Below are positions 53,953 to 62,640 of a DNA stretch of 64,000 bases, piece after piece. How positions within the stretch are numbered: position 1 is the first letter of the stretch; every line of letters begins with the position of its first letter. The stretch spans positions 1-64,000 of the forward strand of contig CANMRT010000004.1 in the NCBI GenBank assembly GCA_947500415.1, in the 5' to 3' direction. This DNA is from an uncultured Roseicyclus sp. Its GTDB lineage: Bacteria; Pseudomonadota; Alphaproteobacteria; Rhodobacterales; Rhodobacteraceae. The translations under genes were made by a program, and so were the position numbers. The notes beneath the pieces are model-generated. The model searched no databases and was not told the origin of the DNA. It was given only the letters and a program-made list of their open reading frames with translations.

Positions 53953-54127
53953 GAAATAAGTTCCCCCGGGTCCCGTATACCCGCCTGAAAAAAGGCGTGT
54001 TGGCGCTATCATTTCGATCTCGCGCCTCTATTGGCGCAAATCGCCACAAGGAACAACCGCTGACAGTGCTGGTCATTGGTCTTCCGGCGATTTACGCACG
54101 CTGAAAGCAGTCTAACGCAACAGGGGC

Positions 54128-54877
54128 ATGACGGGCGAGATGGCAGAGGCCTACAAGCTTATCGGGGCGGACCGTATGGGGCGCTGGGTGGTTACATGTG
54201 ACCACGCCAGCAACCGTGTTCCGGCGGAGATTGCCGATGGCGATCTTGGCCTCCCCCCCGCGGACATGGCCCGCCACATCGCTTATGACGTGGGCGCGGA
54301 AGGTGTGGCTATGGCCTTGGGAGAGGCGCTTTCTGCGCCGGTTGTGGCCTCCACCTTTTCGCGGTTGGTGATCGATCCAAACCGGGGGGAGGATGATCCA
54401 ACCCTGGTGATGCAAGTCTATGACGGCTCCATCATTCCGGCCAATCGCGGTATCACTCCGGATGAGGTCGAGCGGCGGTTGGAGATGCTGCACCGGCCAT
54501 ATCATCGCGCCCTTGCTGAGATTCTGGACGATCGAGCCGACCCGCTGATTGTTTCGATCCATAGCTTCACGCCGCAATTTGTCGGCCGCCCGCCGAGGCC
54601 GTGGCATGTGGGTGTGCTTTATGCCGATGATGACAGATTTGCCCGCCCGTTGATTGAGCGTTGTCAGGCCGAAACAGACATATGTGTTGGCGACAACGCG
54701 CCCTATACGGGCCATTTGCCCGGTGATGCAATGGACCGCCATGGCGTGAAGGCGGGTCGGTTGCATGTGCTGGTCGAGGTACGCAACGATCTGATCGAAA
54801 CGCCGGAACAACAGGTGTCCTGGGGGCTAAGGCTGGCCGGGCTACTTGAAGACGCGGCGGCAGCAGCCGATCTTTGA
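54128..54877 (+). CDS. N-formylglutamate amidohydrolase-family protein
   Basis: The 249-residue protein matches the N-formylglutamate amidohydrolase family: VVTCDHASNRVPAEI, then HIAYDVGAEGVAMALGEAL, SRLVIDPNR, IHSFTPQF and VEVRNDLI. The family hydrolyses N-formylglutamate in histidine breakdown, but other hut genes are not nearby, so the substrate may be different. Start ATG 54128 or 54140. Next gene DUF1244 starts 23 bp on. Confidence 0.88.
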   Translation: MTGEMAEAYKLIGADRMGRWVVTCDHASNRVPAEIADGDLGLPPADMARHIAYDVGAEGVAMALGEALSAPVVASTFSRLVIDPNRGEDDPTLVMQVYDGSIIPANRGITPDEVERRLEMLHRPYHRALAEILDDRADPLIVSIHSFTPQFVGRPPRPWHVGVLYADDDRFARPLIERCQAETDICVGDNAPYTGHLPGDAMDRHGVKAGRLHVLVEVRNDLIETPEQQVSWGLRLAGLLEDAAAAADL

Positions 54878-54899
54878 GGCAACGGATACGGAGAGACCC

Positions 54900-55196
54900 A
54901 TGAGCACACCTACGCAAACCGAGTTGGAAGCCGCAGCCTTCCGCCGCCTGTTGAGCCATTTGGACCAGCGCAAGGATGTTCAGAACATCAACATGATGAA
55001 CCTGACCGGGTTTTGCCGGAACTGTCTGAGCCGCTGGTATCAGGAAGAGGCCGCTGCGCGCGGGGTCGAGATGGACAAGGAGGCCGCGCGGGAGGTTGTG
55101 TATGGGATGCCATACTCGGAGTGGAAAGCGAAGTATCAGACGGAAGCGAGTGCGGATCAGGCGGCCAAATTTGAGGCTTCAAAGCCCGATCACTGA
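54900..55196 (+). CDS. DUF1244 domain protein
   Basis: A 98-residue protein with the DUF1244 core LLSHLDQRKDVQNINMMNLT and GFCRNCLSRWYQEEAAARGV, with two conserved cysteines in CRNC. It is common in alphaproteobacteria; function is not known. ATG 54900 follows GGAGAGACC. It ends the transcript of the amidohydrolase; a palindrome and hairpins follow. Confidence 0.9.
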   Translation: MSTPTQTELEAAAFRRLLSHLDQRKDVQNINMMNLTGFCRNCLSRWYQEEAAARGVEMDKEAAREVVYGMPYSEWKAKYQTEASADQAAKFEASKPDH

Positions 55197-55239
55197 GGCT
55201 GGTCACTCCTCGAGCCTCGCTGCTCTCCTCGCAGGGTTG

Positions 55240-55255
55240 CAAGGTTGCAACCTTG
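55240..55255. promoter_or_regulatory. 16-bp perfect palindrome
   Basis: CAAGGTTGCAACCTTG is an exact palindrome, 43 bp behind the DUF1244 stop and followed by GTTTATC. It could fold to a 6-bp stem with a TGCA loop (weak terminator) or be a protein-binding site. An AT-rich stretch (55256-55317) comes after it, unusual for this window. Confidence 0.45.
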
Positions 55256-55317
55256 GTTTATCATACTGATTTCATTACATAATCGTAATTTTGTTTACCC
55301 TTTCTTAACCTGATTTA

Positions 55318-55390
55318 GGGGGCGTTGCCCCCGCTTACGGTCCTATTGGACCGCAAGCTACCCCGGAGATGTTCGGCCAAGATGAAGGGG
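55318..55390 (+). repeat. copy B of a GC-rich intergenic element
   Basis: Two hairpins in a row, GGGGGC-GTT-GCCCCC (55318-55332) and GCTTACGGTCC/GGACCGCAAGC (55333-55358), are followed by CCCCGGAGATGTTCGGCCAA and GATGAAGGGG. The last part resembles the element at 4062-4108 in reverse orientation. It lies between convergent DUF1244 and yaaA. I recall similar intergenic sequences in Rhodobacterales genomes, but did not verify this. Confidence 0.45.
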
Positions 55391-55403
55391 CGGGTCGTGC
55401 GCC

Positions 55404-56180
55404 TCAGGCAGCCGCCGCGGCGGCCTCGGACCGGAGGAAGGCGGGCTTGCTTGGGGTGCTGAGCTCGGGGACGTATTCGTAGCCGCCGGTATCGAAATCA
55501 AGAATTTGATCCGATGATGTCAGGCGGTGTTCGAGGATAAACCGCGCCATCGCGCCGCGCGCTTTTTTGGCGAAGAAGCTGACGATCTTGGGGCCGTTTG
55601 GTTTGTCTTCGAAAAACTGCGGGGTAACGATTTCGAGGCCGAGGGCCTTTTCATCGACCGCGCTGAAGTATTCGACGGAGGCGCAATTCACGAGCGTTTC
55701 TGTTCCCACCGATTGCGCTTGGTCCGTGAGGGCCTCTGCAATGCGCGGGCCCCAGTAGGCGTAGAGATTTCCGCCTTTGCGGGTTTTCAACCGGCTGCCC
55801 ATTTCCAATCGATAGGGTCGGATTGCGTCGAGCGGGCGTAGCAGACCGTAGAGGCCTGAGAGAATGCGCAGATGTTCCTGCGCGTAGGTCATGGTGTCGG
55901 AGTCGAGGCTAGTGGCTTCAAGCCCTATGTAGGTGTCGCCTGCAAAGGCCAGCGCGGCGGGGCGTTCGCCTTCGGTCGCATCCTCAAACGCTTTGAAGCG
56001 ATCAGCGTTCAGCTTGGCCAGATCAGGGCTGATATCCATCAGCTTCGACAAATCCTTTTGGCTGAGCCGCTTCGCCACACGCGCCAGTTTCACGGCATCC
56101 TCCGCAAAATCCGGCGCAGTCATCTGCGTTGAACGCTCGGCCCAGTCGAGCCGCTTAGCAGGGGAAATCACGGTCAGCAT
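55404..56180 (-). CDS. yaaA: peroxide stress protein YaaA
   Basis: YaaA (UPF0246) limits damage from hydrogen peroxide, in E. coli by lowering free iron. The 258-residue protein opens MLTVISPAKRLDWAERSTQM and has the family blocks ILSGLYGLLRPLDAIRPYRL, then EMGSRLKT and LVNCASVEYFSAV. It is last in the run with recQ, 43 bp behind it. Confidence 0.94.
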   Translation of the reverse strand: MLTVISPAKRLDWAERSTQMTAPDFAEDAVKLARVAKRLSQKDLSKLMDISPDLAKLNADRFKAFEDATEGERPAALAFAGDTYIGLEATSLDSDTMTYAQEHLRILSGLYGLLRPLDAIRPYRLEMGSRLKTRKGGNLYAYWGPRIAEALTDQAQSVGTETLVNCASVEYFSAVDEKALGLEIVTPQFFEDKPNGPKIVSFFAKKARGAMARFILEHRLTSSDQILDFDTGGYEYVPELSTPSKPAFLRSEAAAAAA

Positions 56181-56223
56181 GGCGGGTTCTCCTTCAAACG
56201 TCGATTTAGGAGCGGGCGTGGAA

Positions 56224-58284
56224 TTATCCAGCCTCGCGCAGCACGTCCAGAAACACTTCCCCGAAGCGGTCGACCTTCTGGTCGCTCATGCCGTTGATGC
56301 GCGCCATGGCGTCAAGGCTGTCGGGTTTGCGTTCAGCGATTTTGCGCAAGGTGGAATGGGGGATCGACAAGTATTTCCCTGTGCCATCGTCGCCGCGCAT
56401 CAGCTCTTGGCTGGCTTCCATCAGGCGGTCGAAAACATCGCCTGCTTCACGCCCCGCCAAAGCGCGGCGGGCGGGGTGGACGGGGTCGGGTGCGTCGCCG
56501 GTGATGACCTGCAGGAAGGCGTCGCCGTAGCGTTCCAGCTTGGTGGCGCCTACGCCCGAGATACGCGCCATTGCGTCAAGGCTGTCGGGACGCGTTTCAG
56601 CCATTTCGATGAGGGTCTTGTCGGTGAAAATCACATAGGCAGGCACGCGGGCGTCTTCGGCCAGGGCGCGGCGTTTGGCTTTAAGCGCAGACATCAGCGG
56701 CGCGTCTTCTTCGCTGACCAGCATCTTGATGGCTGGGCGGCGCGGGGCCTTGGTGATGGTGTCTTTGCGCAGGGTGATGGAAGCTTCGCCGCGCAAGATC
56801 GGACGGGCGGCGTCGGTCATACGGAAAGCGCCGTGGCGCGCGGGATCGGGGCGCACAAGATCGCGCCCCATCATCTGCCGGAACACCGCTTGCCATTGGC
56901 GTTTGTCAAATTCGGTGCCGACGCCGTAGACGGACAGGCGGTCATGGCCACGCTGGCGGATTTTGTCGTTGTCTGCGCCAAGCAGCACATCAATCAAGTG
57001 GCCCGCGCCGAAGTATTCGCCCGTGCGCAGCATCGCGGAGAGTGCCTTTTGCACGGCGACGGAGGCGTCGAAGAGTTCGGGCGGTTTTTCACATAGGTCG
57101 CAGTTGCCGCAGCCCTCGGCATCTTCGCCGAAATACCCCAGCAGGACCTGACGGCGGCATCCCTGTGCCTCGGCCAGACCCAGTAGTGCGTTTAATCGCG
57201 CATGGTCGGCATCCTTGCGCTCGGGGGGTGCCAAGCCTTCGTCAATTTGCTGACGGCGAAAGCGGATATCGTCGGAGCCATAGAGCGTGAGCGTATCGGC
57301 GGCCGCTCCGTCGCGGCCACCGCGGCCGATCTCCTGGTAGTAGCTTTCGATGGATTTGGGCAGGTCGGCATGGGCGACCCAGCGGATATCGGGTTTGTCG
57401 ACGCCCATCCCGAAAGCCACCGTGGCGCAGACGATCAACCCGTCTTCAGCGTTAAAGCGATGCTCCACCACGCGGCGGTCATCGACATCCATACCGGCGT
57501 GATAATGGCAGGCGTTGTGCCCGGCCTCACGCAGGCCTTGGGCCAGCGTTTCTGTTTTGGCGCGGGTGCCGCAGTAGACGATGCCGGACTGGCCCTTGCG
57601 GGCAGCGGCGAAGGAGAGGATCTGTTGGCGGGGCTGGTTCTTGACCTCAAACGCGAGCGTAAGGTTCGGGCGGTCAAAGCCGCGCAGGAATATCTCAGGC
57701 TCTTGGTCGTCGAACAGGCGGTGGCAAATTTCCGTGCGGGTTTCCGCGTCGGCGGTGGCGGTAAAAGCCGCAATCGGCACGTTGAGCGCGCGGCGCAGCG
57801 CGCCGATGCGCAGGTAATCGGGGCGAAAGTCATGGCCCCATTGGCTGACGCAATGGGCCTCATCCACGGCGATCAGGCTGACGCCAGCGCGGCTGAGCAT
57901 CCTTTCCGTGCCGCCGGAGGCAAGCCGTTCGGGTGCGATGTAGAGAAGTTTCAGGGTACCCTGTTCAAGACCCGCCCAGACCGCATCGGTTTCCTCGGGC
58001 GTATTGCCGGAGGTGAGCGCACCCGCTTCGACGCCAGCCTCGCGCAGACCGCGGACTTGGTCGCGCATCAAGGCAATGAGTGGGGAAATCACCACCGTGA
58101 CGCCATCGCGCATCAAAGCGGGCAGTTGGAAGCAGAGGCTTTTACCGCCACCGGTGGGCATAATCGCAAGGACGTTTTTGCCAGAGGCCACAGCCTCTAC
58201 AATCTCGGCCTGACCGGGCCGAAATTCATCGAAGCCGAAGGTCGACTTCAGAAGGGCAGAGGCGTCGGGATGCGCGACCAGCAT
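56224..58284 (-). CDS. recQ: ATP-dependent DNA helicase RecQ with two HRDC domains
   Basis: RecQ unwinds DNA 3' to 5' in recombination and repair. The 686-residue form has helicase motifs (MPTGGGKSLCFQLPA, VDEAHCVSQWGHDFR, IGRGGRDG), a zinc module with four cysteines (GCRRQVLLGYF, then GCGNCDLCE) and a winged helix. The C-terminus has two related HRDC modules: TLIEMAETRPDSLDAMARIS and TLRKIAERKPDSLDAMARIN. Start may be ATG 58284 (MLVAHPDASALLKS) or 58344; neither has a good ribosome site. Confidence 0.94.
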   Translation of the reverse strand: MLVAHPDASALLKSTFGFDEFRPGQAEIVEAVASGKNVLAIMPTGGGKSLCFQLPALMRDGVTVVISPLIALMRDQVRGLREAGVEAGALTSGNTPEETDAVWAGLEQGTLKLLYIAPERLASGGTERMLSRAGVSLIAVDEAHCVSQWGHDFRPDYLRIGALRRALNVPIAAFTATADAETRTEICHRLFDDQEPEIFLRGFDRPNLTLAFEVKNQPRQQILSFAAARKGQSGIVYCGTRAKTETLAQGLREAGHNACHYHAGMDVDDRRVVEHRFNAEDGLIVCATVAFGMGVDKPDIRWVAHADLPKSIESYYQEIGRGGRDGAAADTLTLYGSDDIRFRRQQIDEGLAPPERKDADHARLNALLGLAEAQGCRRQVLLGYFGEDAEGCGNCDLCEKPPELFDASVAVQKALSAMLRTGEYFGAGHLIDVLLGADNDKIRQRGHDRLSVYGVGTEFDKRQWQAVFRQMMGRDLVRPDPARHGAFRMTDAARPILRGEASITLRKDTITKAPRRPAIKMLVSEEDAPLMSALKAKRRALAEDARVPAYVIFTDKTLIEMAETRPDSLDAMARISGVGATKLERYGDAFLQVITGDAPDPVHPARRALAGREAGDVFDRLMEASQELMRGDDGTGKYLSIPHSTLRKIAERKPDSLDAMARINGMSDQKVDRFGEVFLDVLREAG

Positions 58285-58389
58285 GGTGGAGGGCAGCCTG
58301 CTTAAGTTTTGTTTCGAATGCTCGTTATTGGGTGAACGTCCCATATTGAGATTCGGTAAACAAGACCCACAACATGCGGTTTCTGTGGA

Positions 58390-59034
58390 TTACTTCAGAC
58401 CGAGAAGCGTGGGCAGGTCGTGCATGTCGCGGAAGATGACCGCGCCGTGTTGGGCGAGGCTTTTGCCACCCTCGGGCGCATAGCCATAGCAGGCCATGCC
58501 TGCACGCTTGGCGGCTAATGCGCCTGAGACGCTGTCTTCAATGACCACGGCACGCTGCGGTGGGACGCCCATCTCGCGCGCCGCGAGAAGAAACAGGTCC
58601 GGATCGGGTTTGGCAACGCGGTGGGTGTGTGCCGAAAAGAGCCGCCCTTCGAAACGTGCCGCCATGCCTGTGGCACCCAAAGTGATCCCCATCTTTTCGT
58701 CCGAGCCGTTGGAGCCCACACAGTAAGGTACACCTGCCGCGTCGAGGCGGTCCAACACGTCGATCACACCCGGGATCGGGTCGACGCCTTCGCGTAGGCG
58801 GGCGTACATCTTTCCGTAGATCAGTGTGACCCAATCGTCCGGGAGCGTGGCCCCCATGGCGCGCGCCCTGTCAGCGACACTTTCCATCGTGCCGCCGATG
58901 AAATGCGTCATCGCTTCCTCAGCCGTCAGGGGCAGGCCACGATCAGACAGATCTTCGGCCATCAGGGCATTGGTCAACGGCTCACTGTCCACAAGCACGC
59001 CGTCGCAATCGAAAATGACAAGGTCGGGGGTCAT
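58390..59034 (-). CDS. HAD-superfamily hydrolase, beta-phosphoglucomutase-like
   Basis: A 214-residue HAD phosphatase: nucleophile motif VIFDCDGVLVDSEPLT, motif II VGSNGSDEKM (Ser), motif III Lys in HRVAKPDPDLFL and motif IV VIEDSVSGALAA. The cap domain is C1 type. The family includes phosphoglycolate phosphatase and sugar-phosphate phosphatases; the substrate is not clear. ATG 59034 overlaps the rsmD stop by ATGA, so it is translationally coupled. Confidence 0.9.
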   Translation of the reverse strand: MTPDLVIFDCDGVLVDSEPLTNALMAEDLSDRGLPLTAEEAMTHFIGGTMESVADRARAMGATLPDDWVTLIYGKMYARLREGVDPIPGVIDVLDRLDAAGVPYCVGSNGSDEKMGITLGATGMAARFEGRLFSAHTHRVAKPDPDLFLLAAREMGVPPQRAVVIEDSVSGALAAKRAGMACYGYAPEGGKSLAQHGAVIFRDMHDLPTLLGLK

Positions 59035-59588
59035 GGGAACCTCAGCAGAGTGATGGTTGTGTTGCCGTATTTGCGTTGATCGAGAGTCTCGAACGGAGCC
59101 GGCACGATTGGGGCGGCTTCCTCCTCCCACACGACCGTGGCGCCGGGGGCAAGCCAGCCTTCGGTGGCGAGAATTGGGAGCACCTCTTCGCCGAGGCGCT
59201 GCCCATAGGGCGGATCGAGGAAGATAAGATCGCAGGCCTTCTGCGCAGGGCCAATCTGGCGCACGTCCTTGCGGAAGACCTTGGTGATGCCCTGTGCAGA
59301 ACAAGCAGCGATGTTCTCACGCAGAAGGGCGCGGGCGGCGGTGCCGTTGTCGACGAAGGTGGCCTGATTGGCACCCCGGCTCAACGCCTCCAGCCCCAGC
59401 GCGCCGGTGCCTGCGAAAAGGTCGAGCACGCGTTTTCCCGCCACCAAATCGCCGTTGCGGCCATTGGTGAGCAAGTTGAACAGGCTTTCCCGAACGCGGT
59501 CTGTCGTGGGGCGCAGATGCGCACCTGCATCACCCGCGCCCACATCCGCCAGTTTTTTGCCGCGCAGGCGGCCGCCGACGATCCTCAT
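59031..59588 (-). CDS. rsmD: 16S rRNA (guanine966-N2)-methyltransferase
   Basis: RsmD methylates G966 of 16S rRNA. The 185-residue protein opens MRIVGGRLRGKKLADVGAGD, with RPTTDRVRESLFNLL, motif I VLDLFAGTGALGLEALSRGA and the catalytic DPPY in IFLDPPYGQ. Its start overlaps the FAD reductase stop and its stop overlaps the HAD gene, both by ATGA. Confidence 0.94.
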   Translation of the reverse strand: MRIVGGRLRGKKLADVGAGDAGAHLRPTTDRVRESLFNLLTNGRNGDLVAGKRVLDLFAGTGALGLEALSRGANQATFVDNGTAARALLRENIAACSAQGITKVFRKDVRQIGPAQKACDLIFLDPPYGQRLGEEVLPILATEGWLAPGATVVWEEEAAPIVPAPFETLDQRKYGNTTITLLRFP

Positions 59589-60793
59589 GCTTTGAGAAGT
59601 GCCTTTAGATCGCTCTCAGGGTCCGCAACAACTTCCGGTGCGGGCGACTTACCGGCCTCGATCATCCGCTTGCCGATCATATAGCCGCGCGGGTCATTCA
59701 TCGCATCAACGGCCAGCAATTCATCGCCCTTGTAGTACCAATGCGAGCGCGCCTTACCGCCGTCGCGCACGGCCACCCGATCATAGCCAAGGTTCAGCCC
59801 AGCGATCTGAAGCTTCACGTCATACTGATCCGACCAGAACCACGGATGGAGAACATAATCCTCTTTCGCGCCGAGGATGTTTTTTGCCACCGCCTCCGCC
59901 TGATCAATCGCGTTCTGAACGCTTTCCAACCGGATGCGATTCCCGCGAAACGGCAGCGACGCACAATCGCCCGCAGCCCAGATGGACGCGTCACTGGTGC
60001 GACCTCGGGCATCCGTGGCGATCCCATTGTCGAGCGTGACACCGGCTTGCACCGCAAGACCATCATTCGGCACGATGCCGATCCCGGCGATCACCATGTC
60101 ATAGGGATGCTCTTCCCCGTTGTTCAGCATCGCACCGACAACACGTCCGTCGGCTGCATCAAGACATTCGAGGCCCACGCCTTCCTTGATCGTCACTCCA
60201 TGGCTTTCGTGCAGGTCGCGGAAATAGTCCGCCGTCTCAGGGGCTGCGACGCGGCCAAGGATACGCGGGGCAGCCTCGATCAATGTCACATCCATGCCGC
60301 GCTTGCGGGCGACCGCTGCGGCCTCCAAGCCAATGTACCCACCACCAACGATAAGGCACCGGCGATCAGCTGCCACTGCAGGCTCCATCGCGTCCACATC
60401 CGCCAATGTGCGCACGACATGGACGCCCCTCAAGCCACCACCAATCTCTCGCGGCAGATGGCGTGGGGTCGACCCGGTCGCCAGCACCAGCGCGTCGTAC
60501 GGCAAAACTTCACCCGCAACGGTCACTGTCTTTGCCGCAGCATCGACAGCTTCAACAGGCAGACCCATACGTAGGTCGATGTCGTTCTCGGAATACCAGT
60601 CGAGCGGCCGCAGATAGAGACGCTCCAGCTCCATATCACCAAGCAGGTAAGCTTTTGACAGCGGCGGGCGCTGGTAGGGCGGCACCGGCTCATCCCCGAT
60701 CAGAGTGATCGATCCGGCAAATCCTTCCGCCCGCAATTTCGCCACGCAAGCGGCCCCGGCCTGTCCGGCCCCGATGACAATGATCCGTTCCAT
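59585..60793 (-). CDS. FAD-dependent ferredoxin reductase
   Basis: A 402-residue reductase with the FAD motif IIVIGAGQAGAACVAKL, the NAD motif LIVGGGYIGLEAAAVARKRG, and the second FAD contact DGRRT-like IATDARGRTSDASIWAAGDC. It is of the putidaredoxin-reductase/rubredoxin-reductase type that supplies P450 or dioxygenase ferredoxins. No ferredoxin, P450 or oxygenase is next to it. It is divergent from the peroxiredoxin gene by 76 bp and heads the rsmD-HAD run. Confidence 0.88.
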   Translation of the reverse strand: MERIIVIGAGQAGAACVAKLRAEGFAGSITLIGDEPVPPYQRPPLSKAYLLGDMELERLYLRPLDWYSENDIDLRMGLPVEAVDAAAKTVTVAGEVLPYDALVLATGSTPRHLPREIGGGLRGVHVVRTLADVDAMEPAVAADRRCLIVGGGYIGLEAAAVARKRGMDVTLIEAAPRILGRVAAPETADYFRDLHESHGVTIKEGVGLECLDAADGRVVGAMLNNGEEHPYDMVIAGIGIVPNDGLAVQAGVTLDNGIATDARGRTSDASIWAAGDCASLPFRGNRIRLESVQNAIDQAEAVAKNILGAKEDYVLHPWFWSDQYDVKLQIAGLNLGYDRVAVRDGGKARSHWYYKGDELLAVDAMNDPRGYMIGKRMIEAGKSPAPEVVADPESDLKALLKA

Positions 60794-60869
60794 GGCGCTT
60801 TCCCGTTGGCGATCCTCGGGCGGACCCTATATCCGCAGGAAACCAATCGACAAGCAGGAGAGAGAGCCC

Positions 60870-61358
60870 ATGTCCATTTCCGCAGGTGATACGCTTCCCA
60901 ATGCCACCGTCCTTCGCATAGGCACGGAAGGGCCAGAGCAGGTTGAGATGGATAGCCTGACCAAGGGCCGCAAGGTTGTGATCTTCGGTCTGCCCGGCGC
61001 TTACACCGGCACTTGCACGTCGGCCCATGTGCCATCGTTCATGCGTACCAAGGATGGGTTCGACGCCAAAGGCGTGGATGAGATCATCTGCGTGTCGGTC
61101 AACGACCCCTTCGTCATGGACGCCTGGGGTGACAGCACGGGCGCGAAGGACGCGGGCCTGACTATGCTTGGCGATGCAAGCGCCGAATTCACCAAGGCCA
61201 TCGGCATGAATTGGACCGCAGAGCCCGTAGGCTTCTACGACCGCTCGCGCCGCTACGCGATGTATTCCGAGGATGGCGTCGTGAAGGTCATCAACGTCGA
61301 AGAAGGCCCGGGCGTATGCGAAGTGTCCGCCGGTGAGACCTTGCTCGACCAGATCTGA
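60870..61358 (+). CDS. peroxiredoxin, Prx5 type
   Basis: A 162-residue thiol peroxidase. The peroxidatic Cys49 is in GAYTGTCTSAHVP, the Prx5/AhpE-like motif, and a second Cys is near the C-terminus (GPGVCEVSAGETL). Prx5 proteins reduce hydrogen peroxide and alkyl hydroperoxides. ATG 60870 follows AGGAGAGAG. A terminator lies behind the gene, and the ferredoxin-reductase gene is divergent. Confidence 0.92.
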   Translation: MSISAGDTLPNATVLRIGTEGPEQVEMDSLTKGRKVVIFGLPGAYTGTCTSAHVPSFMRTKDGFDAKGVDEIICVSVNDPFVMDAWGDSTGAKDAGLTMLGDASAEFTKAIGMNWTAEPVGFYDRSRRYAMYSEDGVVKVINVEEGPGVCEVSAGETLLDQI

Positions 61359-61386
61359 ACGGCGAACCCGACAACACTGGAAGAAG

Positions 61387-61419
61387 CGCCCCGAGGTCGT
61401 CGAACCACGGGGCGTTTTT
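61387..61419 (+). terminator. intrinsic terminator after peroxiredoxin
   Basis: CGCCCCG (61387-61393) and CGGGGCG (61408-61414) form a 7-bp stem with a 14-nt loop, followed by TTTTT. It ends just before the convergent mscS gene. Confidence 0.85.
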
Positions 61420-62313
61420 CTATTCGGCGGCCTCTGCTGGCGGGGTCGCCGCCAAGCGGATCGGCGCATTGTCGTGGACGACGGTGCGCGTTGGGAACGG
61501 GATATCGATGCCCTTGTCGTCAAACGCCTCCTTCAACTTGCGTTTGATGTCGGCCTGATAGTCCCAATATTCCGGCTGATCGACCCATGCCCGCACCAGA
61601 AAATCGACTGAGCTGTCGTTCCAGTTGTTCACCTGCACCCAGGGCTCAGGCGCGGAGTGGGTTCGTTCATCGGAGGAGAGCACGTCGCGAATGACCCGCT
61701 CCGCCTCGGCCAGGTTCACGCCATAGCCCACGCCGAACGTCCATTCTGCGCGCCGCGTGGGGTAGCCGGAGTAGTTCTTGATCTCATTTCCCCAGACATC
61801 GGCGTTTGGCACGAAGATCTGTACGTTCCCGATGCTGGCAAGCTCGGTCATGTTGAGTGAGATGTTTTTCACCGTGCCGGATTGATCGCCGACCTCGACG
61901 AAGTCACCGATCTTGATGGGACGGAAAAGGATAATCATGATCCCGGCGGCCACGTTTGAAAGGGCACCCTGAAGTGCCAGGCCGATCGCAATGCCCGCTG
62001 CGCCCAAGGCCGCAATGATGGAAGTCGTTTGCACGCCGAAAGTATTCAGAACGAACAACAGCGCGAAGGCCATGATCGTATAGCGCGCGATGTTGCCCAA
62101 GAAGGTGAACAGCGTGTTGTCGAGGTGTTTGTGCGCTTCGCCAAGCCGCCAAATGCGGCGCTTGACCCAACCGGCGAAAAGGACGGCGACCAGTAGGATC
62201 AGGACCGCCGAGACGACGCTGCCCAGAACGCTGGCCATGAATTCAACGGTGAAGATATCGCCGACGGTGGTGCCCGCCACGATCTCGGTATTCAGAATGC
62301 TTTGAAGGTCCAT
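61420..62313 (-). CDS. mscS: small-conductance mechanosensitive channel (MscS)
   Basis: A 297-residue channel with three membrane helices, the pore helix GIAIGLALQGALSNVAAGIM and the beta domain IKIGDFVEVGDQSGTVKNIS, then the C-terminal domain ending PFPTRTVVHDNAPIRL. It is a compact MscS. It follows phhB by 27 bp on the same strand. Together with mscL it gives the cell two tension valves in this window. Confidence 0.94.
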   Translation of the reverse strand: MDLQSILNTEIVAGTTVGDIFTVEFMASVLGSVVSAVLILLVAVLFAGWVKRRIWRLGEAHKHLDNTLFTFLGNIARYTIMAFALLFVLNTFGVQTTSIIAALGAAGIAIGLALQGALSNVAAGIMIILFRPIKIGDFVEVGDQSGTVKNISLNMTELASIGNVQIFVPNADVWGNEIKNYSGYPTRRAEWTFGVGYGVNLAEAERVIRDVLSSDERTHSAPEPWVQVNNWNDSSVDFLVRAWVDQPEYWDYQADIKRKLKEAFDDKGIDIPFPTRTVVHDNAPIRLAATPPAEAAE

Positions 62314-62340
62314 AATCGTCTCTGGTGCTTGTTTGGTGCC

Positions 62341-62640
62341 TTAGCCCGCGAGGCGGTCCATCTTGGACGCCATCGCGATGTCGAGGTTCGAAAGCCCGCC
62401 GACATCATGGGTGGTGAGTGTCACGTTGACCGTTTTGTAAACGTTGGACCATTCAGGGTGATGGTCCATTTTCTCGGCCAGCATGGCCACGCGGGTCATC
62501 CAAGAAAACGCTTCGGAGAAGTTCGTGAAGGTGAAGGTTTTGCTGATGGCATCGCGGTCGGTGTCATGGCTCCATTCGCGCGCCAAGGCGTCGCTAAGCG
62601 CCGCATCGCGGTCCGCGCCTTCAAGCTTTGCAGCCGTCAT
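62341..62640 (-). CDS. phhB: pterin-4a-carbinolamine dehydratase
   Basis: PhhB dehydrates 4a-hydroxytetrahydropterin and recycles the cofactor of phenylalanine hydroxylase. The 99-residue protein has the family motif [20 protein letters not shown] with the catalytic His residues. No phenylalanine hydroxylase is in the window. The start overlaps the GNAT gene stop by ATGA. Confidence 0.93.
   Translation of the reverse strand: MTAAKLEGADRDAALSDALAREWSHDTDRDAISKTFTFTNFSEAFSWMTRVAMLAEKMDHHPEWSNVYKTVNVTLTTHDVGGLSNLDIAMASKMDRLAG

Noticed and set aside
53990-54012. Small hairpin in the pyk leader
   Set aside because: Only about five base pairs and no conserved shape; not enough for a riboswitch or terminator call.
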